Source: a bacterium SCSIO 12643 | Lineage (GTDB): Bacteria > Bacteroidota > Bacteroidia > Flavobacteriales_G > Salibacteraceae | Direction of reading: 5' to 3' | NCBI GenBank assembly: GCA_024398135.1 | Contig: CP073750.1 | Location: 1,178,001-1,242,000 of the forward strand | DNA: 64,000 nt | Shown here: in pieces, positions 26,681 through 33,710 of the stretch | Numbering within the stretch: position 1 is the stretch's first letter | How the letters are laid out: each line of letters begins with the position of its first letter | Made by a program: the position numbers and the translations under genes | Notes under the pieces: model-generated | What the model saw: the letters and a program-made list of their open reading frames with translations, nothing else | Told to the model about the DNA's origin: nothing | Databases searched by the model: none

Positions 26681-27973
26681 TTAATTCTGAATTACTCTAA
26701 CTACTTTTTTATTCCCAGAATTGTCCTCTACTTTCACCAATAGCACTCCCTTCGGCATATCAGAATACTCAAAAGTAGTTTCTCCTTGATGAACAATATC
26801 TTGATGTTTTAATAACGCTCCGGTGATACTGTAAATCTTAATCGTATAATTTCCTGATGGTCCAACCAATTTCCCGGAAACTCGATCACCTGGAGAGATC
26901 ATTTGAATGGCCCAATCGGATTGTACACTTTCTGCTACCGAGTTGGGTTGAGCTTCTGTAATAATCATATCCATAACTACTGGAAGATGATCACTTCCAT
27001 TATAGATGGCATCTAACACATTCGCTGGGACCGAATTATTTGACGGATTATTAATCGCGCTATTAAAATGGTTTCCATCATTCGCTAATGCCTTATAACT
27101 ATTACTCACATACTCTATACGATTTCCATTATCCTTAATATCCTGAGAAATCAACACAAAGTCAAAACGATCATCCAAACCTCCTCCACTTGCACATCCG
27201 TTTCCAACGCTACGGGTAGATTGAGTGTGTACATCTGCATATGCTCCGTTATTATTCCAACTGCCCATGCGATTTACAGGATCAATGAATTTCACCTGAG
27301 GGTTTGATGGGTTTACCAAATTCTGGAATGCAGCTTCAGATGCCGCATACACGTTAAAATCACCTGAAAAAATATAGTTCCCATTGATATTCTCATCTGT
27401 GATATATTTCATCACAGCCTGAGTCGCTTCATCTCTTTGATTTTCATTTGAACTTCCGCTTCCCGCTTTTAAATGTGCTACAAAAACGGTCAAAAAAGTC
27501 GTATCCGCACCTAAACTTAGATTGGCATCTTTATAATACAATTCAAATACATCAATCAATCGAATAATATTATCCCCCCCTACCTCTTTCCGAATTTGGT
27601 CGTTGCTTTTTAAAGCAAACATTTCACCGTTATAGAAAAATGCATTGGCTATACTTGATCCGGAAGAATAATTAAACGGAGCCATTTCATATTTGGTCTC
27701 TCCGTTCACATTTAAACATCGATCTAAAATCTTAGACGCATTGGATGGGTTAGAACCGACTTCATTACACGCTATCAAATCCGGTTGTACATGAGCAAAA
27801 ATAGTTTTCATGTATCCTTCCTTTGCCAAAGGAGAATTATTGGTATTGGTACAAAAACTTGTTTCGTTACGGTAATTCAATGTGTTGTAAGAAACAAAAG
27901 TAGCTACTTCCTGGTTTTGTGCCCAACCAAAGAATGGCACTAACACCATTAAAATCAATAACTTTCTCACCAT
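26681..27973 (-). CDS. T9SS-secreted endonuclease/exonuclease/phosphatase-family enzyme
   Basis: 430 residues. Signal peptide about 1-19. The EEP (DNase I-like) fold spans about 24-345 with the family motifs: VSYNTLN (Asn30), DLIACNEVG (metal-binding Glu71), FVAHLKAGS (catalytic His), FSGDFNVY (Asp-x-Asn), and the terminal SDHLPVVMDM (Asp-His pair). A short, degenerate T9SS-like sorting region follows (about 350-430, ending NKKVVRVIQN). This makes it an exported nuclease or phosphodiesterase; a lipid or sugar phosphatase role is possible for the fold. It is monocistronic with its own promoter and a palindrome at -33. Confidence 0.88.
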   Translation of the reverse strand: MVRKLLILMVLVPFFGWAQNQEVATFVSYNTLNYRNETSFCTNTNNSPLAKEGYMKTIFAHVQPDLIACNEVGSNPSNASKILDRCLNVNGETKYEMAPFNYSSGSSIANAFFYNGEMFALKSNDQIRKEVGGDNIIRLIDVFELYYKDANLSLGADTTFLTVFVAHLKAGSGSSNENQRDEATQAVMKYITDENINGNYIFSGDFNVYAASEAAFQNLVNPSNPQVKFIDPVNRMGSWNNNGAYADVHTQSTRSVGNGCASGGGLDDRFDFVLISQDIKDNGNRIEYVSNSYKALANDGNHFNSAINNPSNNSVPANVLDAIYNGSDHLPVVMDMIITEAQPNSVAESVQSDWAIQMISPGDRVSGKLVGPSGNYTIKIYSITGALLKHQDIVHQGETTFEYSDMPKGVLLVKVEDNSGNKKVVRVIQN

Positions 27974-27993
27974 ATTTACAATTTTGGGGATTG

Positions 27994-28001
27994 CAAATGT
28001 A
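27994..28001 (-). promoter_or_regulatory. -7 promoter element of the secreted nuclease gene
   Basis: Minus-strand TACATTTG, perfect TAnnTTTG match, 20 bp ahead of the ATG at 27973. Confidence 0.6.
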
Positions 28002-28013
28002 GAACGGATTTAA

Positions 28014-28025
28014 TATGCGCGCATA
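28014..28025. promoter_or_regulatory. 12-bp perfect palindrome at the -33 position of the nuclease promoter
   Basis: TATGCGCGCATA, GC-rich in an AT-rich gap, begins 12 bp upstream of the -7 element and covers the -33 region. It fits an operator for an unknown dimeric regulator. Confidence 0.4.
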
Positions 28026-28130
28026 ATTTTTTTGTTAACAGTACATTATCTGTCACTCATAACACATAAGTAATTGGGCTGAATCACTTATTCACAAAGG
28101 GCTTAAGCTATTTTGTTAATGGTCAAAAAA

Positions 28131-28195
28131 AATAAAGCGAAAAACCTTTGGTCATGATTTAATCATTCACCTGAGTTTTTCGCTTTATTTTTAAT
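28131..28195 (-). terminator. Long-stem terminator of yqeY
   Basis: A 15-bp stem (AATAAAGCGAAAAAC and its complement) encloses about 33 nt that themselves hold an ATGAT/ATCAT mini-hairpin. Read on the minus strand it begins about 6 bp after the yqeY stop and ends in a run of eight T. Confidence 0.75.
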
Positions 28196-28200
28196 AGATT

Positions 28201-28653
28201 TTACTTGTTCAGTTCTTCTTTAACTAAAGTTGAAATCAGCTTACCATCAGCTTTACCTTTTAGTTGTCCCATCACCGGCCCCATTACTTTTCCCATATCA
28301 GATGGACCTGAAGCACCTACTTTGGCAATCGCTGCCTGCACTACTTCTCTTACTTCATCTTCACTCATTTGAGCTGGTAAATATGCCGCAATAATTTCCG
28401 CCTGGAACAATTCTGGTTCTGCCAGATCCATTCTATCCTGACCTTTATATAATTCTCCTGAATCTTTTCTTTGCTTTACCAATTTTGAAAGAATCGCTAC
28501 CTCCTCATCTTCTGATAAAGTTCCTGAACTTCCTTCCGCAGTCTCAGCTACGATAATTGCCGCTTTTACAGCTCTCAAAGCAGTTAACTTATCTGCTTCT
28601 TTCGCACGCATAGCGTTTTTTATATCTGTATTTATTTGGTCTTTTAAACTCAT
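28201..28653 (-). CDS. yqeY: GatB/YqeY domain protein
   Basis: 150 residues, entirely a YqeY domain: N-terminal MSLKDQINTDIKNAMRAKEADKLTALR is the standard start, followed by ELYKGQDRMDLAEPELFQAEIIAAYLPAQMSEDEV and the glycine-rich KVGASGPSDMGKVMGPVMGQLKGKADG. The domain is homologous to the tail of GatB, which contacts tRNA in the amidotransferase. YqeY itself is a small cytoplasmic protein, often next to rpsU or dnaG in other phyla, and its precise role is unclear. Here it is monocistronic between a terminator and the signalling operon. Confidence 0.95.
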   Translation of the reverse strand: MSLKDQINTDIKNAMRAKEADKLTALRAVKAAIIVAETAEGSSGTLSEDEEVAILSKLVKQRKDSGELYKGQDRMDLAEPELFQAEIIAAYLPAQMSEDEVREVVQAAIAKVGASGPSDMGKVMGPVMGQLKGKADGKLISTLVKEELNK

Positions 28654-28718
28654 AATTTAATTTTTAACAAAGAAACATTTTGTTCGTTTAGGTTAAAAGA
28701 ATTTGAACAGTTTCCTAA

Positions 28719-29381
28719 TTAAATTTTCAACTTATATAATCCGTGTTTCAGAGCGTATTTGATAATTCCCATACTATTTTTTGCTCCAATTTTTTCTGAT
28801 ATCTGCTTTCTGTGTGTTTCCACTGTTCGAATGCTTATACATAGTATGTCTGAAATTTCCTGATTCTTTTTTTCCTCGCAAATCAGCTCAATAATTTTTA
28901 ATTCTCTAGGAGTAATCACCGGATGTCCTGGTATAATCGGACGTCCTTCTACGCCATTTCGAATGGTTGTTACCAAAGCTCTGGATATGCGTTCATCAAA
29001 ATAAAAATCATTATTATGGACGGCATAAATAGCATCCACAACTTTTTCAAAGTCACAATTTTTGGCTAAAAAACCATTTGCGCCCAATTCAATAGATTCC
29101 CAAATAAATTCATCATCATACAGCATACTGATAATAATAACTTTAACTTTTGGGTATTTTTCTTTTATCACCTTTAATGCCTGTGTTCCATTTATGATAG
29201 GCATATCTAAATCCAGCAGAATGACATCAACCATTTTTTCTCTCAAGGTATCGAGTAATAGAGAGCCGTTTCCTACATCGAAAACAACACGCAAACCCTT
29301 TTCTCTCTGCAACAAGGCCACCATACCTTGTCGAACGAGTTCATGATCTTCAGCTAGACCTAATCTAATTTTCTTTCTCAT
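28719..29381 (-). CDS. NarL/LuxR-family response regulator
   Basis: 220 residues. The receiver domain (about 4-120) has the acidic pair ED (11-12), the phosphoacceptor Asp57 in LLDLDMP, and the conserved Lys in GFLAKN. The LuxR-type HTH (about 150-215) has ITPRELKIIELICEEKKNQEIS and SIRTVETHRKQI. It is a DNA-binding regulator. Its start overlaps the histidine kinase gene by 17 bp, so the two are almost certainly cognate partners. Confidence 0.95.
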   Translation of the reverse strand: MRKKIRLGLAEDHELVRQGMVALLQREKGLRVVFDVGNGSLLLDTLREKMVDVILLDLDMPIINGTQALKVIKEKYPKVKVIIISMLYDDEFIWESIELGANGFLAKNCDFEKVVDAIYAVHNNDFYFDERISRALVTTIRNGVEGRPIIPGHPVITPRELKIIELICEEKKNQEISDILCISIRTVETHRKQISEKIGAKNSMGIIKYALKHGLYKLKI

Positions 29382-30171
29382 TTTTAACTAGTGGGACAGT
29401 TAATGTAATAGTAGATTCTGTAGTTCCTTTTTGGAAGAGTAGTTCTCCACTCAGCACCACCACACGTGCCTGAATGGAATTCAATCCTAATCCCTTGGAT
29501 TGAATGGCTAATGTTTCAAATTCTTCTTGAGTTAAACCTTTTCCATGATGGGTAATTTTTAAATTTAGATCGTTATTAAGTTTATACAAATTTACATTTA
29601 TCAGGTTCACCTTTTCGTGTTTAACAATATTATTAATCAACTCCAAAACCAAGCGATACATGTTTATAGCGACTTGCTTACTCAATTCTTCGGAATCGAA
29701 ATCCGGTTTAAAAACAAACTCCACACCTGTGATCTTATTAAAGAAATTTCTCAATGCTTTCTCTAATCCAAATTTCAATAAAAAGTGCGGGGTTAAATCA
29801 TAACTTGCCGTACGGATATTTTCAATAATACGGTCAACAAACTTTTGTTCGGCTTTAAGTTGGTCAACTGTCAATACACCATCTTCCAGATCAAATATAA
29901 TATTATTAATGTTTAATTTATGCGTTGTTAATAACGGACCTATTTCATCATGTAGATTTCTGGCAATCGTTTCTCGTTCATCTTCTTGCACTGTAATTGA
30001 GTTTCTTAGCAATTCTAACTCCTGATTTTTTATCGTCATTCGGAGCGAATTATCTTTTTCCATCATCTTACGATTGTAGGTTAAAGTAAAAACAATAATC
30101 ATCATCACCAGAATAAATATCACTAAGCTTCCGGCTATAACGATTAAGATAATTTCTACTTTACTGTCCAT
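29365..30171 (-). CDS. Membrane-anchored sensor histidine kinase (HisKA_3/DesK-type)
   Basis: 268 residues. One membrane helix (about 8-30), a coiled-coil linker, and the dimerisation-phosphoacceptor motif EDERETIARNLHDEIG with His74. The ATPase domain has the N box LELINNIVKH and the G2 box GLGLNSIQ. The G1 box reads THHGKG where most kinases have a DNG-type sequence, so the adenine-contacting Asp is not obvious. There is no sensor domain of its own, which suggests that it is controlled by the membrane protein encoded just upstream (16-bp overlap). Confidence 0.92.
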   Translation of the reverse strand: MDSKVEIILIVIAGSLVIFILVMMIIVFTLTYNRKMMEKDNSLRMTIKNQELELLRNSITVQEDERETIARNLHDEIGPLLTTHKLNINNIIFDLEDGVLTVDQLKAEQKFVDRIIENIRTASYDLTPHFLLKFGLEKALRNFFNKITGVEFVFKPDFDSEELSKQVAINMYRLVLELINNIVKHEKVNLINVNLYKLNNDLNLKITHHGKGLTQEEFETLAIQSKGLGLNSIQARVVVLSGELLFQKGTTESTITLTVPLVKNEKEN

Positions 30172-30800
30172 ATCGCGCGTGCAACAAAAAGATTAAATAT
30201 TATGGTACTTATGAGCTGAATGGGCCATAAATACTTATGGTAAAAAATTTCCTGAGATAAGACGCTCATCTCAAAAAAGGTCAAAATTATTGTTGACCCA
30301 AAATACACCATTATTCCACTATTTAACCAATAAAAGTAATATCTATATAAGTTTAATATCTCTAAATCCCGATATATTTTAACAAAGTACAGCATGGACC
30401 CTATTAAAGTCACAGTACTCAGCACAATATAAATCTCAGGTCTATACTCACCCAATCCGTTAAATTCATATACAACTATCCCTGTGAAAGCCAAAAACAT
30501 CAATAACACCAGGGTCATGATCCTTTTGATTTCAATTTCAGAGATTTCGAGCCAGTATACCCAGTAAAGTGCGAGGCTTAAACCGATACAATACCCTACA
30601 TAAATTTGATGATTTCCATTACCATGATGGGCCATATATAAACTCACCAAATCCGTCAGAAAATTCCACATTAATAAAACCAAAAGAGCTCCCAGAGATA
30701 ATCTGGGAGCTCTAATTAGTTTAAATGGTATTAAGACCAACGGTAATACGGGGCTGAAAACTGATAATTTCAATAAAAAATCAAATTGCCCGCCTATCAT
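30156..30800 (-). CDS. Multi-pass membrane protein linked to the kinase
   Basis: 214 residues with six to seven predicted membrane helices (about 8-25, 34-54, 66-85, 94-112, 122-140, 155-175, 190-210) and no recognised domain. It overlaps the kinase gene by 16 bp and follows the small CPPNCG protein gene by 6 bp. The kinase lacks a sensor domain, so this protein is the natural candidate for signal input (inference). It could equally be a transport or scaffold protein. Confidence 0.75.
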   Translation of the reverse strand: MIGGQFDFLLKLSVFSPVLPLVLIPFKLIRAPRLSLGALLVLLMWNFLTDLVSLYMAHHGNGNHQIYVGYCIGLSLALYWVYWLEISEIEIKRIMTLVLLMFLAFTGIVVYEFNGLGEYRPEIYIVLSTVTLIGSMLYFVKIYRDLEILNLYRYYFYWLNSGIMVYFGSTIILTFFEMSVLSQEIFYHKYLWPIQLISTIIFNLFVARAIWTVK

Positions 30801-30806
30801 TATTTT

Positions 30807-31121
30807 TTAACTATTTAGTTGGTTCGACTGCCCACAATTTGGCGGGCACTTTACAGATCGTTCCAAAATTACACCATCTTCCATATCGTCTTCATCAGCC
30901 TTAGCTCCGACCAACACCAAATTCTTGGTTCCGTCATCTTCTAATCCATAATAAATACGGATTCCCATACATTCTGATTGGTCTAAGATTTCGTTTAGTA
31001 GGTCTTTCCCAAAAAAATGTCCTTTTATTCCTCCTGCAGGAATAGTTTCTCTGTAGTTTGCGGTCCATTCCGCTGCTTCTGACAAGGTTACGATTTCACC
31101 TTCTGTTCCATTAAAAGCCAT
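30807..31121 (-). CDS. Small conserved protein with C-terminal CPPNCG motif
   Basis: 104 residues, soluble, no signal peptide. Segments: LSEAAEWTANYRETIP, GHFFGKDLLNEILDQSECMGIRIYYGLEDDG, LVLVGAKADEDD, and a C-terminal CPPNCG near residue 92. I recall similar short proteins in other Flavobacteriia with the same CMGIRxYYG and CPP.CG elements; their function is not known. The paired Cys could bind metal or form a redox disulfide. It is the first gene of a four-gene signalling operon and may modulate or be sensed by the membrane protein and kinase. Confidence 0.75.
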   Translation of the reverse strand: MAFNGTEGEIVTLSEAAEWTANYRETIPAGGIKGHFFGKDLLNEILDQSECMGIRIYYGLEDDGTKNLVLVGAKADEDDMEDGVILERSVKCPPNCGQSNQLNS

Positions 31122-31181
31122 ATTATTTTGTTTTTAGTTAGTATATGTGTACTAAGCTATCGTAACAGAATAATATATTCT

Positions 31182-31189
31182 CAAATGTA
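31182..31189 (-). promoter_or_regulatory. Candidate promoter of the signalling operon
   Basis: Minus-strand TACATTTG (perfect -7 match) lies 60 bp ahead of the ATG at 31121. A TTG at 31215-31213 is 23 bp upstream, at the far end of the accepted -33 spacing. Confidence 0.5.
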
Positions 31190-31252
31190 AAAATTTGAAT
31201 TGAAAACCCACTCAAGTTTAACCCCCAGATTGACTTGGTTTTATTCATGTTT

Positions 31253-31318
31253 TATACGTATAAACCACATTTTATAAATACGTATAAACACGTATAAGAA
31301 ATGTGGTTTATACGTATA
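31253..31318. repeat. Inverted repeat with 20-bp perfect arms around a 26-bp spacer
   Basis: Arm 31253-31272 (TATACGTATAAACCACATTT) is the exact complement of arm 31299-31318. The spacer itself contains two more CGTATAA units. The core TGTGGTTTATAC recurs at 31326-31337 and, as AAATGTGGTTTATACG, at 58688-58703. It may be a regulator-binding array, a structured RNA or a remnant of a mobile element. Confidence 0.85.
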
Positions 31319-31870
31319 TAAAATTTGTGGTTTATACTGTTGCAGGAATCTACCAGTGTTATGACATTTGAGAGTTTTAGAATCGAAAAGTGATTTTAGT
31401 CTCTCCACATCCTTTTATCCGATTGTAATAACGGATATCTATTTAATGTATCTTAAGAATTTCATGTAATGAGATTCTTTCCGGATGTTGATTAGTTTAT
31501 TACCGAAGCATCAAATTTCGATGCTCAGTGATTTTCAGCAGGAGAGTCAGATGAGCGAAAAAGATTGCAATTATAAACTAATGAACACATTATAGAATAT
31601 ATTTACACTTATTTTTTGTAAACAACACTAATGATCCAACCGCTATGAGATATTTTCACCAAACCAAACCTTACAAATACTATCGCCTAATAGAACAATA
31701 TTGTCCCTCTTAATTCAAGATCTATTACTAATACTATACTATTTATGACTTACTATCTAATTGGAGACTTTTTTAAACCTTCCATGAGTTCATTTTGGGT
31801 TCATGCTGACCAGAACAATAATGTCTCCCTTCACTAACACTACTTTTAGCAAATTTTTAAACTGTTTAAC

Positions 31871-32245
31871 ATGAATGATTTTCCCACTCAATTAGACCAG
31901 CAAGAGATGCTGTCTGAAATTCGAAACATAATGATTAAAGATGTTGGACAATTATGGATACATATTGAACATCATATTGACATCTATTTAGAAAATCAAA
32001 AAAACCATCTCGAACAACTCATTAACGAGAGAATCGAAGGCACTATTTCTTATGAGCTTTTTGAGACCAAGCTGGAAGATGTCCAAATGGCTACCGCGAT
32101 TTTTTTACATCAATTTGAGATTATTCCTTACGACATTGTAAAAAAGACCTCCGAAAATATGGCTCTTGTTGTTAAACAAAAAGTGGAATCCCATCTCATC
32201 GCATTGCTCATGCCTTTTACTTATGTAGAACCCGCAGCATGTTAA
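31871..32245 (+). CDS. Hypothetical protein, mostly helical
   Basis: 124 residues, soluble, no signal peptide. The sequence is mostly amphipathic helix (EMLSEIRNIMIKDVGQLWIHIEHHIDIYLENQK, then EQLINERIEGTISYELFETKL), which suggests a small helical bundle. No family recognised. A near -7 element (TACTTTTA, 31841-31848, one mismatch) precedes it. It ends 122 bp before the TetR gene and could be unrelated to that operon. Codon use resembles the neighbours, so it is probably real. Confidence 0.6.
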   Translation: MNDFPTQLDQQEMLSEIRNIMIKDVGQLWIHIEHHIDIYLENQKNHLEQLINERIEGTISYELFETKLEDVQMATAIFLHQFEIIPYDIVKKTSENMALVVKQKVESHLIALLMPFTYVEPAAC

Positions 32246-32313
32246 AGGCGCCATCAACTTAACCCTACAACCCCTTAAATAACAACCAGTAATATTTTTA
32301 TCTTTTTTTGACT

Positions 32314-32325
32314 GACCGCTTGGTC
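32314..32325. promoter_or_regulatory. Candidate TetR operator
   Basis: GACC-GCTT-GGTC, a GACCG...GGTC arrangement of the kind bound by many TetR-family proteins, lies 42 bp before the TetR start codon. Arms are only 4 bp, so this is tentative. Confidence 0.4.
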
Positions 32326-32367
32326 GACTTAAAACATTCCCATTATTTTGTTTTAAGATTTACTACT

Positions 32368-32952
32368 ATGTCTCCCAGAACTAGAGAACAAAACCTGGAA
32401 ATTCGGGCAAAAACCAAAAAGAATATCATTCTTTCATCTATGCGACTTTTTGGACAAAACGGATATGAAGGTACTTCTGTAAATGCAATAGCTAAAGAGG
32501 CCAATATATCCAAAGGACTGGTCTATTACCATTTTGAATCTAAAGAACATATTGTTCGGGGTATCGTAGAATTTCTTACCGAAATTGGGGACAATATTAT
32601 TTATCCAAAAATAGAATTTGAAACTCCTAAGCATCACCTGAAGTATATCATTGATGAATACTTCAACATCGCCAAAGAAGAAGCCGAACTCATGTCATGG
32701 ATGCTTCCTATGGCATTTCAAGTGGGAAGGTATCCGTTTGTAGCCCAATTGGTCACTAAAAAAACGAAGATGGCCATTAGCGCTGTTCGAAAAATATTCC
32801 AGGAACTTAACTACCCATATCCTGAACAAGAAGCCTGGGCTTTTGGAGCGCTATTCGATGGCATCAGTATGGATCAGATTCTCGTTCCCAATTACGATTC
32901 AAAAGGAATGCATCAATATCTATTAAACAAATACGAACTTAATAACATCTAA
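32368..32952 (+). CDS. TetR/AcrR family transcriptional regulator
   Basis: 194 residues from the ATG at 32368; an upstream in-frame TTG at 32308 would read through the candidate operator and is rejected. The N-terminal HTH has KNIILSSMRLFGQNGYEGTSVNAIAKEANISKGLVYYHFESKEHI (about 16-61), the classic TetR signature with ISKGLVYYHF. The ligand domain has no recognisable subfamily. It is followed after 1 bp by the LolA-like gene, so it is co-transcribed with, and probably represses, the export operon. Confidence 0.94.
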   Translation: MSPRTREQNLEIRAKTKKNIILSSMRLFGQNGYEGTSVNAIAKEANISKGLVYYHFESKEHIVRGIVEFLTEIGDNIIYPKIEFETPKHHLKYIIDEYFNIAKEEAELMSWMLPMAFQVGRYPFVAQLVTKKTKMAISAVRKIFQELNYPYPEQEAWAFGALFDGISMDQILVPNYDSKGMHQYLLNKYELNNI

Positions 32953-32953
32953 T

Positions 32954-33700
32954 ATGAAACGACTTATTTTAATCTTGTTCCTTTTACCTCTTATGTCATG
33001 GGGACAGAGCGCATTAGAAATTGTAACCAAATCGGATGATAAACTCAAAGGTAAAAGTGCCAGAGTAGAGACGACCATCACTATTGTACGCCCAAATTAT
33101 ACGCGTGAAATGACGATGGTTAGTTGGTCTTTAGGTAGAGATTATTCTATGACCTATTTGATCTCACCTAAAAGAGATGCCGGAAGTACTTTTCTTAACC
33201 GCCAGAAAGAAGTATGGTCTTATACTCCAAGTATTGAACGTATTATCAAGCTTCCACCGTCCATGATGACTCAAAACTGGATGGGAACTGATTTCACTAA
33301 TGATGATCTTGTCAAACAATCATCTATGATTACCGATTACAAACACCATCTGATAGGTAAGGAAACAATTGAAGGTTATTCATGTCATAAAATCGAAATG
33401 ATTCCTAAAGAAGATGCTGCCGTTGTTTGGGGTAAGGTTGTAGTTTGGATCGATGAAAAAGAATACATGCAAATGAAGGTAGAATATTATGATGAAGATG
33501 GATATCTCATCAATACATTACTGGGTAAAAATCCTAAAATGTTTGATGGCAAAATGCTCCCTTCAGTCATGGAAATGATCCCAGCGGACAAACCTGGAAA
33601 CAAAACAATCATGACTCAAAATAGCATGAAATTCGATATCGTAATCGATGAAAGCTTCTTTACAACCAGAAAGATGAAAACAGTGACTGCAAACGATTAA
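32954..33700 (+). CDS. Periplasmic LolA-like outer-membrane lipoprotein-sorting protein
   Basis: 248 residues. Signal peptide about 1-18 (ending SWGQ) without lipobox, so a soluble periplasmic protein. The body (ARVETTITIVRPNYTREMTMVSWSLGRDYSMTYLISPKRDAGSTFL ... WSYTPSIERIIKLPPSMMTQNWMGTDFTNDDLV) is typical of the COG2834/DUF1329-related half-barrel that binds acyl chains. It lies 10 bp ahead of the first permease gene. In its setting it would carry a lipid or lipoprotein from the ABC transporter to the outer membrane. It is not the housekeeping lolA, which is normally unlinked to such permeases. Confidence 0.85.
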   Translation: MKRLILILFLLPLMSWGQSALEIVTKSDDKLKGKSARVETTITIVRPNYTREMTMVSWSLGRDYSMTYLISPKRDAGSTFLNRQKEVWSYTPSIERIIKLPPSMMTQNWMGTDFTNDDLVKQSSMITDYKHHLIGKETIEGYSCHKIEMIPKEDAAVVWGKVVVWIDEKEYMQMKVEYYDEDGYLINTLLGKNPKMFDGKMLPSVMEMIPADKPGNKTIMTQNSMKFDIVIDESFFTTRKMKTVTAND

Positions 33701-33710
33701 ATCCTGAACT

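Larger units (their letters stand above)
31122..31870. other. 749-bp non-coding region with repeats
   Basis: No open frame of note on either strand. Contents: a promoter for the minus-strand operon (31182-31189); a 20-bp-arm inverted repeat (31253-31318) plus a third copy of its core at 31325-31337; a small AGCATC/GATGCT hairpin (31507-31525); and two 14-bp near-direct repeats AGAACAATANTGTC at 31692-31705 and 31812-31825. The stretch from 31380 to 31690 otherwise shows nothing I can interpret. A small RNA is possible but unsupported. Confidence 0.6.

Noticed and set aside
31253-31318. Inverted repeat as the end of an insertion sequence
   Set aside because: No transposase, fragment of one or target-site duplication was found on either side.
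32308-32367. TTG start 60 bp upstream for the TetR gene
   Set aside because: It would translate the candidate operator, and the conserved TetR N-terminus begins after the ATG at 32368.
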